DNA of 64,000 nucleotides from CAWFFV01 sp963814985 (GCA_963814985.1 CAWFFV010000119.1:52307-116306); one strand, 5' to 3'. Shown: positions 11,340 to 22,015, counted from the first letter of the stretch. The notes: generated by a model from the letters alone, not told the origin. Made by a program: numbers and translations.

Positions 11340-12687
11340 TTAAAAGATAGGGCTGAAAGCATGAGAGGTCAGTTCTCCCAGATAGCCATGCCAGATATGA
11401 TTTTCGTTCTTCTCAACTTTACTCACAATTTCTTTCATGGTACGCAAAACCTTGGGATCAGGGTCATCGTAGACATCGCCCTGGAGTAATTTCACGACAT
11501 CTATACGGTAGCGAGGGTCTTGTTGCAAAGGCAGTAAAGAGAACATTGAGCCGGTAGTAGACGGAGATAAACTCATACCAGTTCTTCGTTCCACACCGCA
11601 GTGTCTCCTCATATGTCTGGAAGCTCTTCTTACTAAAGTCGCCCATTTGGGCAGCCTTGAGAATATCTGCGCTGGCAAAACGCGCACTGTTAAGCGCGAT
11701 ACTTACCCCCGTCGAAAAAGATTCGGGTCCACAAAACGCGCTGCATCTCCAACGAGCAGAAAGTTATCGCCACAGATCTGTTTCATCGCATAGCTGTAGT
11801 CGCCCTCAGCGGTAAACGGGCGAATCTGCTGGGCATCGCGCAAGCTCTTTGCCAGTTCTGGTCGGCTTGCCACACACTGCCAGAAGAATGCCTCACGCTC
11901 CTCACGAGACTGGGCAATGTTTTTCTCTGCGTCACCACTCCAATACTGGTAACGGTCTCCGTAATCGGGATCTGCCACACCCAGGTATTCGAGATAGGCA
12001 GGAAGTGAATGAAAATGAACTCATACTGAGAGGAGTCAAGAGCCAGAGCACTACGATCGTAGCCCTCAAACCAGGTATGGATGGCACACTGATCAAACAC
12101 CTGGTCCTGAATGCGCAACTTGAGCTGATTACCCAGCAGCGTCTTGCGTCCGCTGGCATCAACGACCAATCGTACAGCAGTGCTGATATTCTGTTTCCCA
12201 ATGCTATAGTTGAGACATGGTCGGTTGGGTTCAGAGAAGTCGACATTCCCAACTTGCACTCCTTGAGACTGCCGCGCCAAACTCATTGGCGTGTTGCAGC
12301 AACAGCAGATCGAACTTGCCACGATCGACATGAAAGGTATAGTTACGATCCACTCCAGGCTGCTCTCGTTCCTCAAAGCGAATACCAACATGACAATCAG
12401 CCTCTAAACCCTCGAAACTGTCAGTGTAGACGGAGCCTTTTCCTGAAGTTGTCCAGGCAGCACCATATTTTCTGGGGAAACCAGCATTGTCCATTTTTTC
12501 CAGAAAGTTGAGTTCCTTGAAGACACGGGTTGAGGATGGTACAAGTGATTCGCCAACATGGGGACGAGGAAAGAGTTCACGCTCAAACAGCACGCAGGAC
12601 AATCCTGCTCTCGTCAGGTATGAAGCTATTGCAGATCCGCCTGGCACCCCCTCCAATAATGCCAATATCAAAGTCGAATTGGGACAT
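11340..12687 (-). pseudogene. Decayed FAD-dependent halogenase/geranylgeranyl reductase-like gene
   Basis: A start ATG at 12687, preceded by GGAGAAAGAG, begins MSQFDFDIGIIGGG, the FAD-binding motif. One extra base then moves the frame to PGGSAIASYLTRAGLSCVLF, which completes it. Later pieces in other frames include DASGRKTLLGNQL, EFIFIHFLPISNTWVWQIP, FLLVGDAARFVDP (the second FAD motif) and NWYEFISVYYRLNVL. At least four shifts are needed to read it through. The family (tryptophan-halogenase-like flavoproteins) is recognisable, but the substrate is not. Both insertions and deletions occur, so decay is more likely here than a single sequencing slip. Confidence 0.75.
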
Positions 12688-12744
12688 CTCTTTCTCCTCA
12701 TGATACGCATTTTGTCACTGTGCGGAAATGATGTAGTCAAGTAG

Positions 12745-13039
12745 TGCTCCGTTCACAGATTATGTTCGTAAATAGAATATATCTGATCACCTCTTTCATA
12801 TACACATCCATAATTAGACGAAACGACTGGAATAGAGTAACATCACAAAAGACGTACGCCTGGATAACCTTTTACAAGCGTCTACATGACAGCTTGGAAA
12901 AAGTTGGCAAGAAAGAGCAGGATAAGGATAGAGTGTATCCGATAATGAGCACGATAGTCTCTATAATGCCAATGATACTTAGTTAAGTCAACATTTGTCA
13001 AGTAAACACGAGGCGCATTTACAGTGACTGGCCGAGAAA
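12745..13039. other. Intergenic stretch without a recognisable gene
   Basis: About 295 AT-rich bases lie between the decayed flavoprotein gene and the TnpB element. I see no gene, terminator or repeat in them. Confidence 0.45.
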
Positions 13040-13050
13040 GCCCCTGTGAT

Positions 13051-13242
13051 TTATCCAGGGGATGAATGGGCGTTCCTTGTTTGGGGCTTGTGTTGTGGGG
13101 CATAGGTTGGGTCATTCCACGCTAAGTATGCATCGAGTGCCCTTCGTACAATTTCCGCCTCCGACAAGTTTTCTTCTTTGCTCATCTTCTCTAAACGTTC
13201 TACCTGCTTCTCAGTAAAGTAAATGTTTTTGCGTGTTCGCAT
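13051..13242 (-). CDS. Small ribbon-helix-helix (CopG/Arc-like) protein
   Basis: The roughly 63-residue protein MRTRKNIYFTEKQVERLEKM followed by LSEAEIVRRALDAYLAW is a classic ribbon-helix-helix DNA-binding domain. Its last codons run into the left-end hairpin of the TnpB element. The start is ATG 13242, with AAGGGG upstream. It is divergent from tnpB with about 80 bases between the two starts, so it could repress tnpB by binding the shared promoter region. This is inference; the fold call is firm. Confidence 0.75.
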   Translation of the reverse strand: MRTRKNIYFTEKQVERLEKMSKEENLSEAEIVRRALDAYLAWNDPTYAPQHKPQTRNAHSSPG

Positions 13243-13258
13243 CACGGCCCCTTCTTTC

Positions 13259-13287
13259 TTGACTACATCGTAATTATGATGTATAAT
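13259..13287 (+). promoter_or_regulatory. Promoter of tnpB
   Basis: TTGACT (13259-13264) and a perfect TATAAT (13282-13287) are separated by 17 bases. Transcription would begin near 13293. That excludes the ATG at 13276 and decides for the GTG start at 13321. Confidence 0.65.
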
Positions 13288-13320
13288 CGTAGCACATCAA
13301 ACGAGAGAGGACAAGAGGCG

Positions 13321-14517
13321 GTGCTCATCTACGAGTACAAATTGGATGGCACGAGTGTGCAATATGCAGCCATTGAGGAAGTGATACGCATTGTGCAGTT
13401 CATTCGCAACAAATGCCTACGCAAGTGGATGGATGGGCGTGGCGTCTCGCAGAACGATTTGCAATGCTATTGTGCTGTACTTGCCAAAGAGTACTCATTT
13501 GCTTCTCTCCTCAACTCACAAGCCCGTCAAGCGGCTGCGGATCGTGCCTGGTTTGCCATCTCTCGCTTCTATGAGAACTGCCGGACAAAGAAGCCTGGGA
13601 AGAAGGGATACCCAAAGTTTCAGCACAACAACCGTAGTGTAGAGTACAAGGCAACGGGTTGGAAATTAGAGCCAGATGGAAAACATATCACCTTCACGGA
13701 TGGTTGTGGGATTGGGTGTCTCCGCTTGATTGGAACCCGTGACATTGAAATATTTCCTGTTAAACAGATCAAGCGTGTTCGGATCGTACGGCGTGCTGAT
13801 GGCTACTACTGCCAGTTCGGAGTCCTGGCAGATCGTCTCATCTCGCATACGCCCACAGGGAAGCAGATCGGAATTGATGTAGGACTCAAAGCCTACTATA
13901 CCGACTCAGAAGGCTGTACCGTAGAGAACCCGCGCCACTATCGCAAAGCTGAAAAGCGACTCAAAAGACTTCATCGTCAACTCTCTCGCAAGCAGAAGAA
14001 AAGCAGTAACCGTAAGAAATCACGAAAAATTTTAGCAAAAGCGTATTTGAAGGTGCAAAGGCAGCGTGAAGATTTTGCCAGAAAGACGGCAAACACGTTA
14101 GTCACGTCTTGCGACCTGATTGCCTTTGAAAACCTCAAGATACGCAATCTGGTGAAGAATTGTCATCTGGCAAAGAGCATTCATGACGCAGGTTGGGGAA
14201 CGTTCCTGCAATGGGTGAAAGCCTATGGAGCCATGCACAACATCCCTGTGATAGCTGTGGCTCCTCAGTTCACGAGCCAGAATTGTTCGGATTGTGGCAC
14301 GCTGGTCAAGAAAAGCTTAAGCGTACGGACCCATATCTGCCAGGAATGCGGTGTGGTGTTGAATCGCGATCATAATGCCGCTCACAACATTTTGCAGAAA
14401 GCATTGCAACGTAGCGTGGGGCACACGCGAACCGATGAGCGCGACTCATCAAACGCTTCTGGAGATCTGGCCTCTACTGCTTCCTCCAAACGGAGAAGTG
14501 GCAAGTCGGGTCGCTGA
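13321..14517 (+). CDS. tnpB: TnpB RNA-guided nuclease
   Basis: TnpB proteins are RNA-guided DNA nucleases, ancestral to Cas12, that keep IS200/IS605 elements in place. The 398-residue protein (GTG start after GAGAGGACAAGAGG) has the full RuvC catalytic set: Asp186 in GIDVGLKAY, Glu270 in AFENLKI and Asp350 in NRDHNAAHNI. The zinc finger has CSDCG (322, 325) and CQECG (340, 343). The basic stretch RKQKKSSNRKKSRK precedes the second catalytic site. Nothing is truncated, so it is probably active. Residues 370 to the end are Ser/Arg-rich and overlap the likely guide-RNA region. Confidence 0.95.
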   Translation: MLIYEYKLDGTSVQYAAIEEVIRIVQFIRNKCLRKWMDGRGVSQNDLQCYCAVLAKEYSFASLLNSQARQAAADRAWFAISRFYENCRTKKPGKKGYPKFQHNNRSVEYKATGWKLEPDGKHITFTDGCGIGCLRLIGTRDIEIFPVKQIKRVRIVRRADGYYCQFGVLADRLISHTPTGKQIGIDVGLKAYYTDSEGCTVENPRHYRKAEKRLKRLHRQLSRKQKKSSNRKKSRKILAKAYLKVQRQREDFARKTANTLVTSCDLIAFENLKIRNLVKNCHLAKSIHDAGWGTFLQWVKAYGAMHNIPVIAVAPQFTSQNCSDCGTLVKKSLSVRTHICQECGVVLNRDHNAAHNILQKALQRSVGHTRTDERDSSNASGDLASTASSKRRSGKSGR

Positions 14518-14553
14518 AGGAAGAATCCCCCGCGCTTTAGCCGGGGGAGTGTC
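14430..14553 (+). ncRNA. Predicted omega (right-end) RNA of the TnpB element
   Basis: In TnpB systems the guide RNA comes from the 3' end of tnpB and the element's right end, and the bases after the end act as guide. Here the right-end hairpin at 14526-14548 and AGTGTCAA (14548-14555) fit that plan, so the guide would be read from about 14554 onward. The 5' boundary is a guess; no transcript data exist. Confidence 0.35.
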
Positions 14554-14632
14554 AATACATACTCAGGCGCAAGTACAGGTGGTCCTACGACATCGCTGTA
14601 GAAAATTATATTCTGTACAATATAGAAGTGGA

Positions 14633-14777
14633 TGTAACTATTCAGGTTCTCTTTCCCTGATTCCTCAGCGCCTTCGGCGCTTCGCAGGTTGTTTTATGTG
14701 GGTTGCGGTGTTTGCGCCGCAACCCACATAAAACAAGAGTGAGCCACCGCAGGTGGTGAGGGTACCTGAAGAGTTAC
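14633..14777 (-). repeat. Palindromic mobile repeat, copy A (reverse orientation)
   Basis: The ends GTAACTATTCAGGT and ACCTGAAGAGTTAC are inverted repeats. Inside are a GCGCC-TTC-GGCGC hairpin, a central stem of about 20 bp (around 14690-14737) and a CCACC/GGTGG hairpin. Direct copies of AAGTGGA flank it (14626-14632 and 14778-14784), which looks like a target-site duplication. It is the same family as 28555, 34575, 50623, 56519 and 62212. Confidence 0.8.
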
Positions 14778-14856
14778 AAGTGGACCTTTGTATGACGAAT
14801 TACTATTTACCCATTGATGGATAGAGTATGATGAATATACAGCAAAGGTATACACT

Positions 14857-15873
14857 TTGTTTCTACTATCTGTTATGAAAGGATTGGCAACAAACAATAT
14901 GACCGAAAAAGTAATGACTATGCCAGAAATTGATACATCTCCATCGCGTTCTGGTGAAGTAGTTTTACGTATCCGTAATCTCTCTAAACAATATGGGAAA
15001 CGGCTCGCTGTAAATAATCTAAACCTGGAAGTACGACGCGGCGAGATTTTTGGCTTTCTGGGTCCCAATGGGGCTGGAAAAACAACGACCATTCGTATGG
15101 CACTGGGGTTGATCACGCCAAGTGCGGGTAGCGTGGAGATTCTTGGGAAGGATGTTATCACACAACGAGCGCAGATTCTCCCACGCGTCGGCGCATTAGT
15201 AGAAACACCTGCATTGTATCTGTACCTGTCAGGTCGTGACAATTTGCGCGTCGTTGGTTCAGCACTGGGCGGTGTGCCAAAAGCACGTATTGACGCCGTA
15301 TTAGAACTGGTTGGTTTGCAGAACAGGCAGAAGGATCGAGTGCGCACCTACTCGTTGGGTATGAAGCAGCGCCTGGGTGTGGCGATGGCCCTTTTGCAAG
15401 ACCCCGATCTACTGGTGCTGGACGAACCAGCCAACGGCCTTGATCCTGCCGGTATCGTCGAGATGCGCGACCTGATGCACCAGTTGTCAGCCGAGGGTAA
15501 GACAGTGTTCATCTCCAGCCACCAGTTAACTGAGGTACAACAAATCTGTACGCGTGTAGCGATCATCAACCTTGGCAAACTGGTGACGGAATCGACTATT
15601 GAGGAGCTTACCAATGGGCGCGGCGAGTTCTCCGTCACATTGGAACATGCGCAGAAAGCACTCGAACTCGTACAGGCACAGGCATGGGGAAAAAGCGCCC
15701 GACTCGATGAGGATGGCTCATTGATTACACCTGCCCCTGGCAATCGCGGACGCGACCTCAATCTCTTCCTCGTCAAGGAGGGTTTCGCACCCGATACAAT
15801 CGCACAGGCAACACAGGATTTAGAGCAGGTTTTCCTGCGTCTCACCAATGGTGGTTCAGGAGGTGTCCAATGA
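14857..15873 (+). CDS. ABC transporter ATP-binding protein
   Basis: The 338-residue ATPase has GPNGAGKTT (Walker A), YSLGMKQRLG (signature), LLVLDEPANGLDPAG (Walker B) and SSHQL. It is close in plan to the ATPase at 9811-10884. The start is uncertain: TTG 14857, ATG 14875 and an ATG near 14899 are in frame, and only MPEIDTSPSRSGEVVLRIRN onward is clearly conserved-looking. Its stop overlaps the start of the permease gene (ATGA). The partner permease is broken, so the transporter may be non-functional unless those breaks are sequencing errors. Confidence 0.88.
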   Translation: MFLLSVMKGLATNNMTEKVMTMPEIDTSPSRSGEVVLRIRNLSKQYGKRLAVNNLNLEVRRGEIFGFLGPNGAGKTTTIRMALGLITPSAGSVEILGKDVITQRAQILPRVGALVETPALYLYLSGRDNLRVVGSALGGVPKARIDAVLELVGLQNRQKDRVRTYSLGMKQRLGVAMALLQDPDLLVLDEPANGLDPAGIVEMRDLMHQLSAEGKTVFISSHQLTEVQQICTRVAIINLGKLVTESTIEELTNGRGEFSVTLEHAQKALELVQAQAWGKSARLDEDGSLITPAPGNRGRDLNLFLVKEGFAPDTIAQATQDLEQVFLRLTNGGSGGVQ

Positions 15874-16817
15874 GTACTGCAACAACAACCGCATCAACGG
15901 AACAGATACATCTTCGCAGCGCAAGGCCCAGCTTTTTGGGCTGGTACGTGGTGAATTTTTTAAGATCATGCGTCAGTGGACAACCTGGATTCTCCTGGTG
16001 ATGCTGGCAGGGGTAATTATTTTACCCTATATCATTGAGTTTACCGTACCGAATCTCGCGAACCAGATTCACAGACAATCCGTTACATTTCTTTTATAAC
16101 ATTCTGTCACTTGGGTCTGGCGATACTGCGTGTTTTCTCGGGTATGTTCCTGTTGATCGTGACAGCCCGCATTATCGGCCTGGAATATCAACTCGGCACT
16201 ATTCGTGTTCTGTTGTCACGTGGCGTAGGACGCTTGCAACTGCTCTTCGCCAAACTGCTGACAGTGGTTCTTATTGCGCTGCTTCTGTTAGTCGCAGGCC
16301 TCTTACTCAATTACCTGTTGGCGGTCATACTGGTAGACTGGAGTGAGCGGCAATCTGGACGCCTTTCACGCGCTTACTCCACAATTCTGGTCAGATGCCC
16401 AAATATACATCCTCACTATCCTGGTAAACATGGGTGTCACGATCCTGCTAGCAACGGCTGCTGCGGTTATCAGTCGTTCATTGTCCTTCGGTCTGAGTGC
16501 GGCACTGGTTTTCTTCCCTATCGACAATATTGGAGACGATTATTATGCAACTTGCTTACCGTGTAACCCACAATGATTTCTGGTTGAATGCCACAGCTTA
16601 TTTCCTGGGGCCAAACTTGAATTTCATGCCTACAGCGCTTGTAGACAGGTTGACTTCTATCGGAGCCAGCCCGCTCTACCTTGTAGACCCCATCACAAAC
16701 CAGGCACATGGTACGCTGGTTGATGGCACACATACGCTGATTATAGCAGGAGTGTATGCCGCCATCTTCGCAGTAACGGCCATCTGGCTGACATGGAAAC
16801 GCGACGTGAAAGAGTAA
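15870..16817 (+). pseudogene. ABC-2 permease gene broken by about four frameshifts
   Basis: The ATG at 15870 begins MSTATTTASTEQIH. The next frame gives FGLVRGEFFKIMRQWTTWIL with the first membrane segment. A third frame gives RIIGLEYQLGTIRVLLSRGV, the conserved ABC-2 motif, with two more segments. A fourth gives FWSDAQIYILTILVNMGVTI. The last gives FLGPNLNFMPTALVDRL and a final membrane segment ending WKRDVKE. All parts of a normal permease of about 315 residues are present and in order, which means small indels rather than deletion. Confidence 0.8.
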
Positions 16818-16820
16818 TCA

Positions 16821-16852
16821 TTGCAGGTTTTGCGCTCGTGCAAAACCTGCAA
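16821..16852 (+). terminator. Terminator after the ABC transporter unit
   Basis: TTGCAGGTTTTGC (16821-16833) pairs perfectly with GCAAAACCTGCAA (16840-16852) around a 6-nt loop, four bases after the permease stop codon. The rest of the gap to 17189 holds no gene that I can support. Confidence 0.75.
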
Positions 16853-17189
16853 AAGACCTGATACATCCATCAATGATTTACCAAAGTTGGCTATAAGCCG
16901 CAGAATTTAAGCAGCGACACGCCAGAGGAAGGGTATACTACCAGGGAGATGAAAAATTCCTCAGATGGGAGGGACTCTATCCTTCTACAAGCGTATTTTG
17001 GGCAAGCAAGCCCGATGCCGCCTGACGGCACGAGACGACGTTAATGGGTGATTATTTTTGCCGGTGCGGTCAGTTATCTAACAGCAAAAGGGCTTTTTTT
17101 TGCTTTATCAATAGCGGCATATACGGTAAGAATAATCATCCATTAACAAGACGATACAAACCATCTGTTCGAAGGAAAAGAGTTAAGAG

Positions 17190-18675
17190 ATGTCACACTT
17201 TGCAGACGATTCAAACCAGAGACCTGACCAGAAGCAACAGCATCCATTGGGACCGGACAATATTCACCATCCACAACGCCGTCCCTATTCCTATCCACCA
17301 TCCGGGCCTCAACCACCGCAGCAGGTTCCTCGCACACCTTCCTGGAAGATGCCACTGGCATACCCCAGAGGGATGCATCTCCTCAACAACGACTCGTCCC
17401 ACGCAAAGGTCCCCCTACCCAATCAGTCCAGGCCCAGGAGACGATTTCCGATCTGGGCACGCCTTCTGGTGGTAGCCCTCGCGCTTTTGGCTGTGGTAGG
17501 CGGGATCATCTCCACTTATTACCAGACCAACCTTGCAAATTCGCTCAATGATATCACAGGGCAGACGGCAATTCGATCTGGTGGGGTAAGCATTGCCGAT
17601 CCTCTGACGCAACGCACGAATATCCTGCTCCTGGGCAGTGACACCGACGGCAAAGGGAACGACCCGACGCAAGGGACACCACTGGCGCAAACCGTCATCA
17701 TTGTGACCATTGACCCACAGACGAACGTTGTTGGTATGCTCTCCATTCCCAGAGATATGCAGGTCAGTGATCCGACACAAGGCTATGCCAATGAAAAACT
17801 CGATGAGGTCTTTGAGCATGCCTGGGTTGGAGCCAATGCCAATGAGCGAGCCAGAACAGCAGCAGGTCATATGATGGATGTCATCGAGCAAAATTACGGC
17901 ATTTCTATTGATCACTATGCCTGGATTGGTCTGCAAGGGTTCATCAAGGTGATTGACACCGTCGGTGGGAATCGATGTGGATGTCACCCATACCATCGTG
18001 GATGATCTCTATCCCGATGATACGAATAATGCTGGCGGTAGCGCCTATGATTATAGGCGTCTTGACCTCTCCCCTGGACCACAACATCTTGATGGGGAAG
18101 AGGCTCTCGATTATGTACGCACTCGTCACGCCGATCTGGGTGGCGACTTTGGGCGTACTGACCGGCAACAACAGGTTTTAAGCCAACTCAAAGAAAAACT
18201 CTCCACCAGCACAAGCTTATCAGAAGCACCAGCATTATTGAAAGATTTAGATGGATTTCTCAGGACAGACTTGAATCTTTCTGATCTTTCCTCCTACGCA
18301 CAGCTTGCGAAACGTGTTGATACAAAGACAATTGAGCACGTCTCCTTGACTCCACCCACCTATGCAATCGCCGATCTGCCGCGCAATAACGTTGAACCCA
18401 TCTGTGATCAGGTGAATAAAGTGATCCAACAGATGTTCGCAACACAACCCCACTGTCTCCCACAGACTGCCGATACAACGCCGAATGGAATGAACGTGGT
18501 CGTTACAGGGAGACCCCCAACGCTGGCCGGGCCACTCATCGCACAGACGCCTGGGAGGACCATGCCTCAATTGAGGACTGTTAGCGCAGATGTGAACGTT
18601 TCTGTTGCCGTTCACGATCTCCTTGATTTCATGCTCTTAACGGTGTTTGGATCATTTGATGCTATCCAGCAGTAA
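17190..18675 (+). CDS. LytR-CpsA-Psr (LCP) family protein, one frameshift
   Basis: LCP proteins transfer lipid-linked glycopolymers to the cell wall outside the membrane. The first 85 residues are Pro/Gln-rich and cytosolic. One membrane segment follows (PIWARLLVVALALLAVVGGI, about 87-107), then the LCP domain with TNILLLGSDTDG, VGMLSIPRDMQV and YGISIDHYAWIGLQGF. At 17967-17971 (GGGAA) one extra base shifts the frame. The other frame continues without loss with IDVDVTHTIVDDLYP, GEEALDYVRTRHADLGGDFG (the conserved RxR...D region) and a C-terminal tail. All catalytic arginines are kept. The break may be a homopolymer sequencing error. Confidence 0.85.
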
Positions 18676-18768
18676 ACGGGATCGTTTTGAGAGGGTGAAA
18701 GAAGCATCCATTTCAGGCTATATGGCATTTCTTCTTACCCTGTCATTGTCTACCTCAGAAGAGAGAAC

Positions 18769-20111
18769 ATGATGAAAAAATCTCTTTCATGGCAAACACT
18801 TCTGTTCCTTGCCTTCATAGCATTGGGCTTGCCGAGTTGTCTGGGACTGAGTTTCTTCCAGAGCAAGGCGACAGGCACACATGGGGATATCACGATCAAC
18901 AGTCAAGCCTCCTTTCACGGCAAATTGTACTTGACATTTGATCGGAATCTCTACGTGCTCGACGATCAAAAAAACCTCACGCAACTCACAAAGGGTATGG
19001 ACGTGCGTGATCCAGCCGTCTCCCCCGATGGGAAGAAGATTGCGTTTATCATCCGCTATAAAAACTATGCCGATCTGGCCTCTATGCCAGCCTCCGGTGG
19101 CAAACCAACTATCTTGCTGAGTGGCAATGGAAGCTACGTGCCCAATCCTCCCTACGATACACCAAAGAGCACATATTACTGGTTTGCGCAACCGGCCTGG
19201 GCACCCGATAACCGGCATCTGCTCTTTCTCAGTGATCTGGAGAAATTTTATCCCCGTCCCATCGGAGTCGATGCCTTCTTGCTCGATTTCATGGCATTTT
19301 CTCTCGATACCACTCATCCCGATCCAACGGCAGTCCAGGAAGTCGCTTATCCGACGTATGGTGATGGGGGATTGCGTGATCCAGCGTATCGACCCGGTCA
19401 CCCGGATCAGATCGTCTATACGAGTTATAGCTACGATCGAGCCACACAGACAAAACAGACGATTCAGGTGAACCTGGAAGATCCCAACGCGATCGAAAAT
19501 GATGCCATCAATAACCCCTACAACCGTCTGTACATGCCAGGAATGGTGTCAATGGAAACGGATCCAGGGGTACCGCTGACACCTGACAACCCGGCTCCTA
19601 TCGCGAATTTGGAACCAGCCTTCTCACCAGATGGCAATACTCTCGTTTATGTTCGCAGCGTTGATGCAACACATATGAGCTTATATACAATGCCTGTTGC
19701 CAATGGGGTCACGGCGGTTGCCAATCCCAACGATCCGGCCAATCTTCAAAGGGGGCTTGCACCATATAGTCAATCTGTGCTCCTGCTGACCAAACAGTAT
19801 CTCAGCGAACCTGTCTGGTCACCGGATGGTACACAAATTGCGTACTACGACTATAACAACACCACCTTTGATCTCTGGTTAGCTAATGTTCTTCCAGGCA
19901 AGAATTATACCTACACCATCGAGTCAAGCAGTATCGTGCAGCTCACAGATACACATGGGAACCTGGATGCTGATTCGCGTCCAGTCCTGGGTTTCGTAGA
20001 CTGAGCAAACAGTACGGGCATGTCGTATTGCCTCTCTGCTTGATTAGCCTGGGCATCTTCATCTTGATCAACAGCGGCACGATTACGCTGTTAAGGATCA
20101 ATGGAAGATGA
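18769..20111 (+). CDS. TolB-like PD40 beta-propeller lipoprotein
   Basis: The protein starts MMKKSLSWQTLLFLAFIALG with lipobox LPSC, so it is probably anchored outside the membrane. It then carries PD40-type propeller blades: DPAVSPDGKKIAFIIRY, QPAWAPDNRHLLFLSD, EPAFSPDGNTLVYVRS and EPVWSPDGTQIAYYDY. The first frame stops at 20004. A second frame carries on to 20111 with a hydrophobic tail (HVVLPLCLISLGIFILINSG), so a late frameshift probably removed a C-terminal membrane segment. It follows the LCP gene by 93 bases and may work with it at the envelope. The ligand is unknown. Confidence 0.75.
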
Positions 20112-20203
20112 ATGACTTTACAACAACAATAATTCCTCGTGATCTCTTCTTTGGCATTATAGACAGATTTTCTGAGTCTATGATAGACTCAGTATGAACT
20201 ATC

Positions 20204-21214
20204 ATGTTTGCACGACAAACTCATTATTGGTTGGAGGAGTCTCTTTTGGATGCATCACTTAATGGCCCTTCGGGACGAATAACTCTCGGTACCAATGTAC
20301 TGACTATTGGACGGTCAGCCAGTAATCAATTAGTGGTGAGTGACCCGAAAACCTCATCACGTCACGCTGAGATTCGCCCAGAAGGCTCGGACTATACCCT
20401 TATCGATTTGGGAAGTACCAATGGTACCTTTGTGAATGGGCAACGACTTCGAACATAATCAGCCTCGTCTGCTCCAGACAGGCGATATAATCCGTATTGG
20501 CGATGCGAATTTCACTTATGAAGGTGCAACTCAGATACCACCAACAGTCTATGTAGGCCAGGATGATAACCCTCCATACGCGCCAACTGTAGCAGTACCT
20601 CCTGGGTATGCACCAACTATAGCAGCCCCTCCTCCTGCATTTACAGAGTATGGAGCGTCACAAAACCAACAGCAAGGGTATCAAGCACCACCACCCCCTC
20701 CAGCCTATGGTGGACAATCGGCCTATGGGCAACCCGCTGGTATTCCTCCTTTGCCCGGTTATACTCCTGTCTCACAACCAAAGAAGAGTCGCCGCGGGCT
20801 TTGGATCACGCTGGGTATCGTTGGAGGAATACTGCTGGTAAGTTGTGTTATTTGTAGTGATCATAGGTATTGCAAATCTGCCAACACCAGCTAAGGCGCT
20901 GGATAGCTTCTGCACCAATTTGGTAGCAAGGAGATAACCAGGCAGCCTACAATCAATTCTCTCCCGGCTTACAGAGCCGGCTTCCTGAAACTACCTTTAA
21001 TCAAGTTCTTTCTGTTGATAAAGTTCAGTCATGTACACATACTACTCCCGATGAGACTACAGATAGTGCGACCGCCACTATTAAAATTATTCATGTATCT
21101 GGAGCTACTAATAATGATGCAGTGGCTTTAGCCAAAGATAGCAATGGAGACTGGAAGATTACTAATCTTCAAACAAGAGTAACGAAGAGGATTGGTGGAG
21201 AGCAGGTATACTAA
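20204..21214 (+). pseudogene. FHA-domain membrane protein, about three frameshifts
   Basis: The FHA domain (phosphothreonine binding) is clear: LTIGRSASNQLVVSDPKTSS with RHAEI, then DLGSTNGTFVNGQRL. One extra C near 20445 shifts the frame, after which HNQPRLLQTGDIIRIGDANF ends the domain. A Pro-rich linker with YAPT repeats follows, then a membrane segment (GLWITLGIVGGILLV). After two more shifts comes an extracytosolic domain with NQAAYNQFSPGLQSRL, ending GGEQVY at 21214. The design is an FHA sensor in the cytosol, a membrane anchor and a small outer domain. It probably reads phosphorylation by Ser/Thr kinases such as the one at 43286. Confidence 0.75.
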
Positions 21215-21240
21215 TGCTGCTCTCCATCCTGTGGTGCTAG

Positions 21241-21325
21241 AGCATAGGTATCTTTATGCCAGATTCTCTGGCACACTCAATAGCTTCATCATAGTTCAGT
21301 TGTATTGGTTCCAATGAGACTCCCA
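21241..21325 (-). other. Short duplicate of the urocanase C-terminal end
   Basis: A stretch of 26 bases (about 21272-21297) is identical to the 3' end of hutU at 22325-22350. Read on the minus strand it gives YDEAIECARESGIKIPML and a stop, matching the true end of urocanase. It is a leftover, not a gene. Confidence 0.5.
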
Positions 21326-21412
21326 TCTCAAGTTTATGAAAACGCGATAAGAGAACAATTGACATTTTAGTGAACAATGTTCTATACTTCTTCAGGGAAG
21401 GAGACGATAACT

Positions 21413-22015
21413 GTGGGTATCAAGCAGCGGCGTGAACGTGAACGTGAGGCGACGCAGCGGGCAATTTTGCAGGCTGCGCTGGATATTGCGTCTGAGGATG
21501 GGTGGGAGGCCGTGACGATTCGTCGTATCGCCGAGCGGATTGAATATAGCCCCTCTGCCATCTATAAGTACTTTGAGGATAAAGAGGCTATCTTGCTCGC
21601 GCTTCTGCGGCAGGGATTTCAACAACAGTTGGCTGCACTCACCTTTCTCTCTGCACAAGAAAGGAATCCGCCAGAGCGCTTGCTCCAGATTGCCAGAGCC
21701 TATTGGGACTTTGCCTGGAACCATCCCACCTTGTATCAACTGATGTTTGATCTGAAAGGGAATTTGCACGAGATTCAGGATGCGAAAGCTGCATTTCTCC
21801 TTGTGCGGGCAGCAATAGAGGATTGGAACGATGTCAATGGGATCAAGATTGTTCACCTGGATGCAGATGTTGATATCTTGTGGGCAATGATGCATGGACT
21901 TGTTGCTCTCACCATGGCTCAGCACATTTCTGGTGGTTCCAGCCGAGCAAGGGAGTTACTCGCTCAGGCGGTGAATGATCTGCTCCTTGCCTGGAAAGTG
22001 CGTGCGAGTTCCTAA
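21413..22015 (+). CDS. TetR-family regulator
   Basis: The protein (about 200 residues) starts at GTG 21413 after AAGGAG; an ATG at 21377 lacks such a site. The N-terminal domain has ATQRAILQAALDIASEDGW, then the helix-turn-helix VTIRRIAERIEYSPSAIYKY. The C-terminal part has WNHPTLYQLMFDLKG and is of the TetR_C WHG class. A truncated F420-type nitroreductase gene follows it directly and was probably its target or cotranscribed partner. Confidence 0.9.
   Translation: MGIKQRREREREATQRAILQAALDIASEDGWEAVTIRRIAERIEYSPSAIYKYFEDKEAILLALLRQGFQQQLAALTFLSAQERNPPERLLQIARAYWDFAWNHPTLYQLMFDLKGNLHEIQDAKAAFLLVRAAIEDWNDVNGIKIVHLDADVDILWAMMHGLVALTMAQHISGGSSRARELLAQAVNDLLLAWKVRASS

Larger units (their letters stand above)
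13040..14553. mobile_element. TnpB-only element (IS200/IS605, IS1341 group) with an antisense RHH gene
   Basis: The element is bounded by two similar hairpins. The left one is CCCCTG...CAGGGG at 13041-13061. The right one is a CCCCCG...CGGGGG stem at 14526-14548 followed by AGTGTCAA, a typical right end of TnpB elements. Inside are a small ribbon-helix-helix gene on the minus strand and tnpB on the plus strand, transcribed divergently. No tnpA transposase gene is present, so the element cannot move alone. The exact outer boundaries are inferred. Confidence 0.6.

Noticed and set aside
13000..14600. A TnpA transposase gene beside tnpB
   Set aside because: The only other gene is the RHH protein, which has no HUH or tyrosine motif.
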